A DNA stretch of 64,000 nt, taken from assembly GCF_000423505.1 (NCBI RefSeq), contig NZ_AUIC01000003.1, forward strand, positions 372,001-436,000. Direction: 5' to 3'. This document shows positions 53,968 to 62,520 of this stretch, one piece after another. The notes below the pieces were generated by a model. That model saw only the letters and a program-made list of their open reading frames with translations. It had not been told where the DNA came from and made no database searches. Source of the DNA: Pseudoclavibacter soli DSM 23366 (GTDB taxonomy: Bacteria; Actinomycetota; Actinomycetes; Actinomycetales; Microbacteriaceae). The position numbers and the translations under genes are program-made. Every line of letters begins with the position of its first letter. The stretch's first letter is position 1.

Positions 53968-55332
53968 TCAGTCTGCTGACGCTTCTCGATCGACGAGCTC
54001 TGGTGCAGTGATCTGTGCCAGCGGCTCGTCGATTGGTTTTGCCTCGGCAATGATTTTGTCTGGCATCTGCGCCCCATCGAGGCGTCGTGCGGTGACGAAT
54101 ACCCGGCGCTCGAGGCTTGACGAGAAGGCGTTGTAGCTCTTGACAGTCGACTCGATGGATCGCCGCAGGCGCTCGTTGAGGTCGCTCAGGCGACTGAGCC
54201 TGGTATAGAGCTCGCGGCCCAGACTGAACAACTGCTGCGCATCTTCGGTGAGCACCTGCTGCTGCCATGAGAATGCGACCGTTTTGAGCACCGACCACAG
54301 CGTGACCGGGCTGGCGAGTGCGACGTTGCGCGAGAACGCGTAGTCGAGCAATGACGGGTCGGTCTCGAGTGCCGCTGAGAGCAACGACTCACTGGGGATG
54401 AACGCAACGACCAAGTCAGGGCTGTTGCCGAGAGCCTCCCAGTATTCGCGGCGCCCGAGCTCGTCGATATGCCCGCGAACGGCTTTGACGTGTTCACCGA
54501 GCAGTCGAGCGCGCCGCTCGGCTTCGGCTCCGGTGGCGGTCAGCGGAATCTGGCTGGCCTCAAGATAGGCGTTGAACGGCACCTTGGCGTCGACGGCCAG
54601 ATACTTGTCGCCGGGCAGGTGCACCACCATGTCGACTCGGCCCTGCCTGCCCTCGTGTTCGACGGGCTGCTGCTCGGCGAAGTCGACCTGCCGCAGCAGA
54701 CCAGCAGCCTCGACCACGCGACGCAGCTGCGTCTCACCCCACACGCCCCGCACACTGTTGGAACGCAGCGCCGAGGCCAACGACTCTGTGGTGGCCCGCA
54801 GTTGCTGCTCGCCATCGCGTGCGGATTTCATCTGCTCGGCCAGTGCCCCGTATTGCTGAGCCCGGTCACGTTCGAGGTCGCTGACCTTGCGCTGCAGCAC
54901 CTGCAGAGTGTCAGAGACCGGTGCGAGCGCCTGCAGCACCTGCCCCTGCTCACGCAGCCTCAGCTGCTGCGCCTCAGCCTGTTGCCGTTGCCGTTCTGCC
55001 GCCTCGGTGGCACGAGTGCGCTCGGCAGCAACGGCCTCGCGTTCACGCTGCTGCCACTGCATGCGCTCAGCGGACAACTGCTGTTCGAGCCCCTCGACCC
55101 GAGAGCCCAGCTGCACCGCGGTGGCGCGTGCAGTGGCCTCTGCAACGCGCACCTCGGCGAGATCGCGCTGTGCCTGCTGCACATCGCCAAGCAGCTGCTG
55201 CACCTGCGCGGGCGCAAGCCCAGAGCCGTCGCCACGGCGGTCGCGCAGGCGCCAAGCCACTGCTGCGGAGATCGCGGCGAGCACGAGCCCGAGCAACAGG
55301 CCAAGGAGAAACCCAGAGAGCACATCGTTCAT
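53968..55332 (-). CDS. rmuC: DNA recombination protein RmuC
   Basis: The 454-aa protein has an N-terminal membrane anchor (about 8-27), a long coiled coil (about 45-190, rich in Gln, Glu and Arg) and the RmuC nuclease-like domain (about 200-410), with VDAKVPFNAYLEA and the GVWGETQL region. RmuC limits certain inversion or recombination events. The start at 55332 is preferred over the long open frame to 55635, which is a shadow of the divergent gene. Confidence 0.9.
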   Translation of the reverse strand: MNDVLSGFLLGLLLGLVLAAISAAVAWRLRDRRGDGSGLAPAQVQQLLGDVQQAQRDLAEVRVAEATARATAVQLGSRVEGLEQQLSAERMQWQQREREAVAAERTRATEAAERQRQQAEAQQLRLREQGQVLQALAPVSDTLQVLQRKVSDLERDRAQQYGALAEQMKSARDGEQQLRATTESLASALRSNSVRGVWGETQLRRVVEAAGLLRQVDFAEQQPVEHEGRQGRVDMVVHLPGDKYLAVDAKVPFNAYLEASQIPLTATGAEAERRARLLGEHVKAVRGHIDELGRREYWEALGNSPDLVVAFIPSESLLSAALETDPSLLDYAFSRNVALASPVTLWSVLKTVAFSWQQQVLTEDAQQLFSLGRELYTRLSRLSDLNERLRRSIESTVKSYNAFSSSLERRVFVTARRLDGAQMPDKIIAEAKPIDEPLAQITAPELVDREASAD

Positions 55333-55414
55333 GCCGACAGTCTGACACCACCCACTGACACCGCAGCACATGCTCGCCCGCTTGCTAGCCTGTGTACGAA
55401 GAGAGGGCTGCCCC

Positions 55415-56473
55415 GTGATCGTTCCCATCGTGCTGGCTGTGATCGACCTCGGCTTGTTTCTGCGCGACCCTCGGCGCCTGAGCATCGGAGTGTTGTGGCT
55501 GCTCGCCGTGCTGCTGGCTGTACCGGCTGTCATCGCACTGCTGCCCGACCAGACCGAAGACGTCATGAGTCTGCGCGGCTGGGTGGTGCTCGGCGGCTTC
55601 GCGACCGCGCTGCTGCTCGTTCTGGCGCTCACCACTTACCTGCTGCTCAACGGAGTGACCATGCTGCGGCGAGAGCAGCGCACGGTAGCGAACCTCCTCT
55701 CGCTGCTGCTCGGCCTCGGCATGCTCGGGTACCTCGCGTTGTCGGTCACCGCTGTGCTGGCAGACTCGCCGCAGCTGCTCGCCTGGCTGCTGCTCGTACT
55801 GCCACCGCTGTTGTACGTGGCCGTGGGCTTCACCGCTTTTCTGCTGTATTCGCAGGTGTATCGGGCCGTGGCGAGGCGGCGATCCTTGCGTGCCCATGCC
55901 GTGATTGCGCTGGGAGCCGGGCTGATCGACGGCAAGGTGACCCCGTTGCTCGATGCGCGGCTGCGAGCAGCGCAGGATGTTCGCGAACGTTGCGAGCGCG
56001 CCACCGGCCGCGCGCCGGTGCTGGTGGTGTCTGGCGGGCAGGGCCCCGACGAACCGCACAGTGAAGCCCAGGCGATGGCCGAGCGTGTGCACGAGCTTGG
56101 CGTGCCCGACGATGCCGTGCTGCTCGAAGACCGATCGCGCAATACCGAGCAGAATCTGCGTTTCTCCCGCGAGGTGCTCGACGGATTCACCGAGCGCACC
56201 GGGCAGACGACGACTCCAGTCGCGGTGGCCACCAGCGACTATCACGCATTTCGAGGGGCACTGCTGCTGCGCAGGCTGGGCATCGCCGGCGACGCCGTAG
56301 GCGGCCGCACCGCCGGGTATTACCGGCCCAGCGCCGTGATGCGCGAATACCTCGCCGTGATGCGCGACCATCGACGCCTGAACGTGGTGATGATCTCGCT
56401 CAGCCTGCTGCCGCTGTTGGCTGGCATCGGGGTGTTGCTGATCGGTGTGGGTACGCTGTTGAGCGGAAACTGA
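55415..56473 (+). CDS. YdcF/SanA-like DUF218 membrane protein
   Basis: The 352-aa protein has four or five N-terminal membrane helices (about 1-150), then a DUF218 domain: AVIALGAGLIDGK near 165, VVSGGQGPDEPHSEAQAM near 210, EDRSRNTEQNLRFS near 245 and ATSDYHAFRGAL near 275. A last hydrophobic helix closes the protein. YdcF/ElyC family members act in envelope integrity or polymer metabolism in E. coli; the role here is unknown. GTG 55415 has GAGAGGG 7 nt upstream. Confidence 0.85.
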   Translation: MIVPIVLAVIDLGLFLRDPRRLSIGVLWLLAVLLAVPAVIALLPDQTEDVMSLRGWVVLGGFATALLLVLALTTYLLLNGVTMLRREQRTVANLLSLLLGLGMLGYLALSVTAVLADSPQLLAWLLLVLPPLLYVAVGFTAFLLYSQVYRAVARRRSLRAHAVIALGAGLIDGKVTPLLDARLRAAQDVRERCERATGRAPVLVVSGGQGPDEPHSEAQAMAERVHELGVPDDAVLLEDRSRNTEQNLRFSREVLDGFTERTGQTTTPVAVATSDYHAFRGALLLRRLGIAGDAVGGRTAGYYRPSAVMREYLAVMRDHRRLNVVMISLSLLPLLAGIGVLLIGVGTLLSGN

Positions 56474-56489
56474 CCGGATCTGGCCACGT

Positions 56490-59120
56490 TCAGGCGATGA
56501 CGCCTTCTGTCTCGAGCGAGTCTTTGGCCACGACAGTGTCGTAGAGCCCGTAATGGCGCAGCCCGGCATGTGAGGCGATGCCGGTGTAGCTCAGCGAGGC
56601 GTCTTCGTAGCGTCGGAAAGCGAAGATCGCCTGATTCAGATGCGCACTGTTGAACACGCCGAGCGCGACCAGCAGATCGAAGTCTGCGACCGTCAGACCG
56701 GTCACCGCTTCGAACAATTGCGGTTCGATCTTGGTGATCACGTCTTTCAAACTGTTCTCCCGGTAGTCAGTGAGGTACATGAATGCCGGGATGCGCGTGG
56801 CAAATTTGATGAGCTTCTCTTGGATCTGCTTGCGTTTGGAGCGCACTTCTTTCTCTTCTGCGCTCAGCTCTTTCTTCTCTTTCTTCGACGCCTCGTCGCT
56901 CTGTTTGCGCTTGCTCTCGCTCAATGCCTCGCTGCGGTTGACCACGGTCTCGAACACGTCGCTGCCAAGCGCGCGGAACCCCTCGATCTTCATGATCGCG
57001 TTCATCGCCGCGTCGTCTCTCATGATCTTGGCAAGCGTCAGGTTGTCGACGTTTACGAGAATCGCAGACTCCCACTTACGAGCCAGCAGCGTGGCCGAGG
57101 TACCCGACATCGCGATGTCTAAAATGCCGCCGGCATCCACCCGGGTCATATTCGAACCGTCGTAGGCAAGCACCGGCAGAAAGCGAACCAGATCAGCAAC
57201 GGCACGCTCAGGGTTGTTTTCTTCTGGAGCGAGACCGATGCCGTAATCGCTCATCTGCCGCAGTGCCCTGGTCGGCGCGAAGTCGAATACGTAACAGGCC
57301 GGTTTGAGAATTTCGACGCGCTTCGGATCGTCGCCCTCCGGATTGCGGATGGTCCACGGTGACTGCACCCGGAACGCCGCCTGAAAGTACGTCTCGGGGG
57401 CCTGCAGATTGCGCAGCATGAGAATCGCCGACCACTGCGGCACGGTTACGCCTGTCGTCAGCTTGCCCACGGTGAGCGTGATGGTCTTGGTCTCGAGACC
57501 GTTGCCGATGGCTTGGCGAACGGGTGGCAGCGCGTCGAGGCCGACGCCGATGCCCGGCGCCGAGACATTGACCACGGTGTAGTCGTGCCAGAACACGTTC
57601 TGCCGTTCGGCCAGCAGGTTCTGCATCGCGGCACACGAGTTGCGCCGCGGCAGCAGCCACAGCGAGTGTTGCAGGTAGGGCAGCAGGCGCACATCAGAGT
57701 ACGGAAACGGCGGTCTCGACCCGCGTTTGAGGTCGGCGGCCTGGGTCGGCGCATACTGACCACGGATGATATCGAGCCACTTCTGCACGTCGTCTTTGTG
57801 CACGAATTCGGCGTCGTCACCTTCGCCGGTCGCCTCGAAGAAGGCGTTCAGGTCGAACTCGTCGAACTCGCCCTGATTGGCGACGTTGATCAGCTCATCG
57901 GGCATTTGATAAGTCAGCAGCCGCATCTCAGGCAATGAGGCGTAGGGGTTGTCATCGTGTGGATGTCGCACCGCGAACTCTGCCTTCGCGCGTTGCTCGT
58001 CGGTGTACGTCCAGTTGAAGATCTGCTCCTCGATGAAACGTCCGGTGGCGAGCGCCTTGAACGGCGTGCCCGAGAGGTAGAGATAGGCGCGCGTAGCGAT
58101 CGGCACGAAGGTGTCTTCGTCGTGACCGTGCTCTTCGAGCTCGTCGGCGAAGGTCGCGTGGTCGCGGGTGAACTCCTGTGCCTCAGCGCGGCGACGATCG
58201 ACGTCGCTTTCGCCTTCGAACAGCTCTTTGGCCGTGTCGCGCCATGCGCCGAAGTGGTACTCATCGAAGATCACGAGATCCCACATCTCGTCATGCAACC
58301 ACTCATGCCGGGCCTTGAAGTTGCCCGCAGCATCGCGCCCCAGCAAATCTTGGAACGACCCGAAATACACCAGCGGCACACGCGGGTCCGCCTGCCGGGG
58401 ATCACCGCCGGTGGCGCGCGAGTAGTACTGCCAGCCGTCGAAGTCGGTGTGCGAGGCGAGGTCGTTGCCCCACGCATCTTCGACCGCGGGCTTGAAAGTG
58501 ACCACGAGAATACGCTTAGCCCCCATGCGACGGGCCAGCTGATAAGCGGTGAACGTCTTGCCGAAGCGCATCTTCGCATTCCACAAGAACTCGGGCACGG
58601 CATCCTCATCCTGATCCCAGACCGACTCGAAGTAGTCGAGCGTCTTGCTGACCGCGGCCCGTTGTTCATCACGCATGCGGAACGTGGCATGATGCGTGCC
58701 TGAGAAGGTTTGATCGGCACGCAGTTCGGCGATGGCGGTGCGCACGTCATCGGCGGTACAACGCATCCACTCCCGGCTCGATTCGAACACAACGTTCTCG
58801 AAACCTTTGTCGATCAGCCGCTGTCGCACCTCGGTATCGGTGAACACCCGCCCGTCTTCACGCACCGCAGACTCATCTACTTCAAGCACGTAGTTCACGC
58901 GTGCCTGCCCCTGCGACTCGATGATGCGCGTATTCACCTCTCGAGTGGTCTGCCCGACTTTCAGGCACCCGCGCCAGCGCTCGGCGACCTCAGGTGATGA
59001 CCACGCGTATATGTGTGGATGCACACTCGGCTTGGCTGGCAACAGCACGGCATCAGCCGCATCGGTGGTGTGCCCGAGCGAGTGTTCGGGCGAGTGCGCG
59101 GCCGCTGTCTGGTCAGTCAT
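56490..59120 (-). CDS. Restriction SF2 helicase with N-terminal GIY-YIG-like segment
   Basis: The 876-aa protein is the putative restriction and translocation subunit. Residues 35-70 read HIYAW...KVGQTTREVNTRI, the pattern of GIY-YIG/T5orf172-type nucleases. The SF2 core follows: motif I AKMRFGKTF (182-190), motif II DEYH (286-289), motif III SGTP (350-353), motif V GKLTTGVTVPQW (552-563) and VI QAAFRVQSPW (580-589). A charged coiled coil (about 730-770) and a C-terminal domain come after. The gene overlaps the methyltransferase stop by 8 nt, so it is made last. DNA cleavage and site are unproved; an abortive or phage-defence role is inference. Confidence 0.85.
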   Translation of the reverse strand: MTDQTAAAHSPEHSLGHTTDAADAVLLPAKPSVHPHIYAWSSPEVAERWRGCLKVGQTTREVNTRIIESQGQARVNYVLEVDESAVREDGRVFTDTEVRQRLIDKGFENVVFESSREWMRCTADDVRTAIAELRADQTFSGTHHATFRMRDEQRAAVSKTLDYFESVWDQDEDAVPEFLWNAKMRFGKTFTAYQLARRMGAKRILVVTFKPAVEDAWGNDLASHTDFDGWQYYSRATGGDPRQADPRVPLVYFGSFQDLLGRDAAGNFKARHEWLHDEMWDLVIFDEYHFGAWRDTAKELFEGESDVDRRRAEAQEFTRDHATFADELEEHGHDEDTFVPIATRAYLYLSGTPFKALATGRFIEEQIFNWTYTDEQRAKAEFAVRHPHDDNPYASLPEMRLLTYQMPDELINVANQGEFDEFDLNAFFEATGEGDDAEFVHKDDVQKWLDIIRGQYAPTQAADLKRGSRPPFPYSDVRLLPYLQHSLWLLPRRNSCAAMQNLLAERQNVFWHDYTVVNVSAPGIGVGLDALPPVRQAIGNGLETKTITLTVGKLTTGVTVPQWSAILMLRNLQAPETYFQAAFRVQSPWTIRNPEGDDPKRVEILKPACYVFDFAPTRALRQMSDYGIGLAPEENNPERAVADLVRFLPVLAYDGSNMTRVDAGGILDIAMSGTSATLLARKWESAILVNVDNLTLAKIMRDDAAMNAIMKIEGFRALGSDVFETVVNRSEALSESKRKQSDEASKKEKKELSAEEKEVRSKRKQIQEKLIKFATRIPAFMYLTDYRENSLKDVITKIEPQLFEAVTGLTVADFDLLVALGVFNSAHLNQAIFAFRRYEDASLSYTGIASHAGLRHYGLYDTVVAKDSLETEGVIA

Positions 59121-60777
59121 TCTCGACCTCCATCGGGCGGATCATGCTTTCGATGAAGGCAATCTCGTCATCCGTCAGGCTGTATTTGGCGTAGAGGTCG
59201 GCGTCGGTCCACGGGCGCGAGAAGTCTTGGGTGGGGACAAACGTATATACGCTTTGAGGCGCGTGCTGGGTAATCTTCCGTAGAGACACCAGAAACCGGA
59301 AGAACTTCGTGCAGTAGTAGGATCGGGCATTTCGTGTTTCATCTACACTTTGGAATGGCCCAATTGTGAGGTATGTCAAAGTGGCCAATGACGGTGGAGC
59401 AGCAACTATTGGCTTTCCCAAGACAATGTCAGGAACTTTTTGCCCTCCGTCAGATGCCGCTTCAGGCACGAGAAGTTTCCAGGCATCGATGAGCTGCTGA
59501 TTCTTCGTGGCGGCGGCTCTATCTGCCCATGCGCGATCGCGCTTACCATCAAGATTGAAATACAGCTGCACGTCACCGGCTGCTGGAGTGCGCCTATAGT
59601 CGGTGAATTTAGATCCAAGAACGGGACCAAAAGGATCTCGCGATGACACTTTGCCTTTAAAAGAAGACTCACCATGACTGGCCACCTTGCGCAGGATCTG
59701 CACAGCACGAGGCTCTCGGATGTATACGTCGAACTCGTTAAGCTGCCTCATCATCGATGGGGAAGCCTCATGATCACGCACTGACTTGACTTGCACACCT
59801 CCGTGATGCGAAGAATTCCATAGAAAGTAACAGATCCCCCCTTTGACGTCGACCCCGGTGAACACCTCTTTTGACACGGGATAGTCGACTAGCACTTGAA
59901 GCTGCCGAGAGTTGAGCATCCAGTCGCGAAAACGCCCCAGATTGCCTGTCTCCTTGCCTCCGGCCATCCACCGTGCAGGAATGACCATGATTAGGAACTT
60001 CGGCTCAAGTTCGACTGCTTGCTCGACGAAGCGGTCGTAAATCGCCCCAACATTCTGTCCTGCGTCGTCTTTCGAAAGCTGATACGGCGGGTTACCGATG
60101 ATCACGTCGAATTGCATGTCTGCTCCAAAATGCTCGGCCAGTTGAACTTCGATGTCATCGCTGTGGATGAAGTCATAGGCGTGGGTTTCGCGAACGTCTC
60201 CGCGTGCATACGCTGCCTCGGATGCGCCACAGAATCGGCAACGTCCGGTGCCTTCCAGCTCAATGCGCTGGTCATCCCCCGTCAGCGGGTGTGCACGACG
60301 CTCGGTTTTGCGCTGCACCCAGTCGTGCTCGGTGCGTTCGAACCAGATGTTGCCCCATTCACGATCGAAACCGTGGGCGATCGAATGCGGCCCGGTCGCA
60401 TTCTTCGAGCAGTACACGCTGCGCCGAGCAAGCAATGCCGTCAGCTGCGTGATGCCAATGCCGAACACCTGTTTGGTGAGCACGTGATCGACACGCTGCT
60501 GCAGATCCGGGATCTGCTCGACCAGGCCATCCACCAGACGTTTCGTGATCTGGCGCAGAAACACCCCCGACTTTGTGCATGGGTCGAGGAAGGTGACCTC
60601 AGGGTTGGCCCAGATGCTCGCGCCGCCATGGTCGGCTGCCCAAGCCTCGGCGAGCGTGTCGAGCATCTCGTCGGCGAACTCGGGCGGAGTGAACACCTCG
60701 TCATTCGAGAGGTTCGCAATGCAGGTGAGTACGTCGGGATTGTGCCCCGCGAGCGCGAACGCCGCCTTCTCCCCCAT
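59113..60777 (-). CDS. N6-adenine DNA methyltransferase, Eco57I-like, catalytic subunit M2
   Basis: The 554-aa protein has motif X DEVFTPPEFADEM (26-38), a non-canonical SAM motif I FLDPCTKSGVFL (63-74), the Cys pair CRFC (180-183) of a possible zinc knuckle, and the catalytic motif IV IGNPPYQLS (227-235). The C-terminal part, about 260-554, is probably the target-recognition domain. The DNA for that part has clearly lower GC than the flanks. The ATG at 60777 has AAAGGGG about 8 nt upstream; the frame to 61008 overlaps M1. It starts 14 nt after the M1 stop. Confidence 0.88.
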   Translation of the reverse strand: MGEKAAFALAGHNPDVLTCIANLSNDEVFTPPEFADEMLDTLAEAWAADHGGASIWANPEVTFLDPCTKSGVFLRQITKRLVDGLVEQIPDLQQRVDHVLTKQVFGIGITQLTALLARRSVYCSKNATGPHSIAHGFDREWGNIWFERTEHDWVQRKTERRAHPLTGDDQRIELEGTGRCRFCGASEAAYARGDVRETHAYDFIHSDDIEVQLAEHFGADMQFDVIIGNPPYQLSKDDAGQNVGAIYDRFVEQAVELEPKFLIMVIPARWMAGGKETGNLGRFRDWMLNSRQLQVLVDYPVSKEVFTGVDVKGGICYFLWNSSHHGGVQVKSVRDHEASPSMMRQLNEFDVYIREPRAVQILRKVASHGESSFKGKVSSRDPFGPVLGSKFTDYRRTPAAGDVQLYFNLDGKRDRAWADRAAATKNQQLIDAWKLLVPEAASDGGQKVPDIVLGKPIVAAPPSLATLTYLTIGPFQSVDETRNARSYYCTKFFRFLVSLRKITQHAPQSVYTFVPTQDFSRPWTDADLYAKYSLTDDEIAFIESMIRPMEVEND

Positions 60778-60791
60778 GATGTCTGTCCCCT

Positions 60792-61496
60792 TTATTTGTC
60801 GGCGTGGCTGATGTTGGTGGCGCTGCTGGCAGGTGTGGCCAGGTCGGCGATGTCGCTGACCTTCAGCACTGGCCAGGTGCGTTCGGGCGCAAACAGGGCA
60901 TCGTCGTCGAAGACGTCGAAGAGCGTTCCTGCCGACAGCGATCGCTGAGTGAGCTCGCGGTAGGCGAAGTCGCGCCGCTGGAATCTGCCGCGCCCGAGAT
61001 ACGCCCACTCGGGCAGCACGAGAGGGTGACCGTTGGCATCTGTCATGGCCAGCGCATCCCCTTGCACGATGTTGACCTCGAGCACTGCCCGAGCCGCGCG
61101 CGCGAGTTCGTCGTCAGTGCTGAGGTGCAGCGCAGTGGCGAAGACCTGCAGCAGATTCGTGCGGCATTCGGCGACGTTGTCAGGCAGAAGCTCGATGCCG
61201 TAGAGACACATGAGCCCCAGCAGAGAGGCCTGACTGCGCTCGAATTGGCTGCGAGGATGCGTGCGGCGCACGGCCGACAACCGTCGCTCAAGCACTTCGA
61301 CGAGAAAGTTGCCCGACCCGCAGGCCGGCTCGAGAAAGCGCGAGTCGACGCGCTCAGCCTCGTCGCCGACGAGGTCGACCATGTCGCTCACCAACCACTT
61401 AGGTGTGAACACCTCACCGTGATCGGCCACGCGCTTGCGGGTGCGCACGAGACGCTCAGGTTCGGCTGCCTGATCGTCTGCCTGTCCGCGTTTCAC
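60792..61496 (-). CDS. Methyltransferase-like subunit M1, no visible catalytic motif
   Basis: The 234-aa protein resembles the N-terminal half of N6-adenine methylases: motif X GEVFTPKWLVSDM (27-39), a canonical SAM motif I FLEPACGSGNFL (54-65), motif II YGIELLPDNV (99-108) and GDALAMTD near 150. I find no NPPY/DPPY. It would thus bind SAM but not transfer methyl by itself. The start is GTG at 61496. It is the first gene of the operon, and the exact repeat at 61504-61517 covers its -10 region. Pairing with M2 is inferred from order and complementarity. Confidence 0.82.
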   Translation of the reverse strand: MKRGQADDQAAEPERLVRTRKRVADHGEVFTPKWLVSDMVDLVGDEAERVDSRFLEPACGSGNFLVEVLERRLSAVRRTHPRSQFERSQASLLGLMCLYGIELLPDNVAECRTNLLQVFATALHLSTDDELARAARAVLEVNIVQGDALAMTDANGHPLVLPEWAYLGRGRFQRRDFAYRELTQRSLSAGTLFDVFDDDALFAPERTWPVLKVSDIADLATPASSATNISHADK

Positions 61497-61503
61497 ACGG
61501 ACA

Positions 61504-61556
61504 GGGTATTAGTACACGGTCACGCTGAGCTGGCGGCGCGCCGGGTATTAGTACAC
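61504..61556. promoter_or_regulatory. Control region of the restriction-modification operon: two 14-nt repeats
   Basis: GGGTATTAGTACAC occurs at 61504-61517 and again at 61543-61556, 39 nt apart. Each contains GTA-N4-TAC. The first lies 7 nt upstream of the M1 start, the second carries the TACACT (61552-61557) -10 candidate of the regulator gene. They are likely operator sites for the XRE protein at 61592, as controller boxes are in other systems. Binding is inference. Confidence 0.6.
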
Positions 61557-61591
61557 TGGCGCACGCTGCGGGTCGCGGCGAATCTGGTGGA

Positions 61592-61894
61592 ATGGCCCGT
61601 GTTCCGTCTGCTGCTGCCCGTGCGATCGGCGAGAGAATCCGGTCTCGCCGGGCAAGCCTGCAGTGGACCCAAGACGACTTGAGCGAGCACAGCGGCATCG
61701 ATGCAGCGAATATTCGGTCGTATGAGAACGGCAATGCGCTGATGAGTCTGTTCTCACTCGTGCGCATCGCTGAAGCACTGGACGCGAAGCCCGGCGACCT
61801 GCTCGACGGCGTGACGGTCGATATGTTTCCCTCCACGCGAGTGCAGGCTGAGCTGCCTGCCGACGCTCCGCGCCGAGGCGCGGCACGCGGGTAA
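61592..61894 (+). CDS. XRE-family regulator, controller (C) protein candidate
   Basis: The 100-aa protein has a helix-turn-helix at about 14-70: IGERIRSRRASLQWTQDDLSE style N-helix, SGIDAANIRSYENG recognition helix, then LVRIAEALDAKPGDLLDG. Size and fold are those of R-M controller proteins that delay nuclease expression. It is divergent from the M1-M2-helicase operon with 95 nt between. A short Ala/Pro/Arg tail follows the domain. The control target is inferred from the gap and its repeats. Confidence 0.82.
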   Translation: MARVPSAAARAIGERIRSRRASLQWTQDDLSEHSGIDAANIRSYENGNALMSLFSLVRIAEALDAKPGDLLDGVTVDMFPSTRVQAELPADAPRRGAARG

Positions 61895-61965
61895 CCTGTT
61901 CGTGCTGCAGATCGCCGGCTGGCAATACCATGGCCTGGCGACCACCGAACACCTCGAGGAGCCAC

Positions 61966-62334
61966 ATGCACGCTGCCACTGACGACACGATGGGCAACGG
62001 GGCGAGCGATCGGGCATCCACCGGCTGGCCAGGCACTGCTGAGGAGCTGATGCGCTCGCGGTTCGAGGCGTTTCGGGCGGGCGATCGCGAGTGGCTGTTG
62101 GCCAGCTGGCACCCGTCGACTCGGCCGGCAACGCTTGAGCTCGACAACCGCCTGCGCTGGCGCGGCCTGCAGATCGTTGACGTGGTTGACGGCGGCCCAG
62201 ACAACGACACGGGTGTGGTCGAGTTTCGCGCGACGTACATGGTGGATGGCGAGCGCGGCACCCAGCATGAGCGGTCGCGATTCGTACGCGAGGGTGGTCG
62301 TTGGCTCTACCTCGACGGGGATGTGCGCGAGTAG
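61966..62334 (+). CDS. YchJ-like (SnoaL/NTF2-fold) protein without zinc motif
   Basis: The 122-aa protein has the YchJ middle-domain pattern: AEELMRSRFEAFRAGDREWLLASWHPSTRP (about 24-55, given here in part), then LRWRGLQIVDV and VEFRATYMVDGE, and a closing RWLYLDGDV. The flanking SEC-C zinc motifs of full-length YchJ are absent. No known function. The ATG at 61966 has GAGGAG 5 nt upstream. It may be a marker of the flank of the defence island rather than part of it. Confidence 0.7.
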   Translation: MHAATDDTMGNGASDRASTGWPGTAEELMRSRFEAFRAGDREWLLASWHPSTRPATLELDNRLRWRGLQIVDVVDGGPDNDTGVVEFRATYMVDGERGTQHERSRFVREGGRWLYLDGDVRE

Positions 62335-62520
62335 GTGTGAACTGTGCGCGCTGGTGGCGGCGCCGCATGAGGCCAGTCCGCAATGCCGCGCAGGTGCACC
62401 CCGTGCGAACTGGCGCCGACGCTGCAGCGCAGTGGCGACCTGCACCACGTCGAAGTGCGCTCGGCGCGCGCTGGTAGCAGATGATGAGAGCGTGTCAGTG
62501 GGTGCTGCAAGAATTCGGGT

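Noticed and set aside
54469-56064. 531-codon plus-strand frame across rmuC and the YdcF-like gene
   Set aside because: It is antisense to rmuC and out of frame with the YdcF-like protein; low-complexity Arg/Ala sequence.
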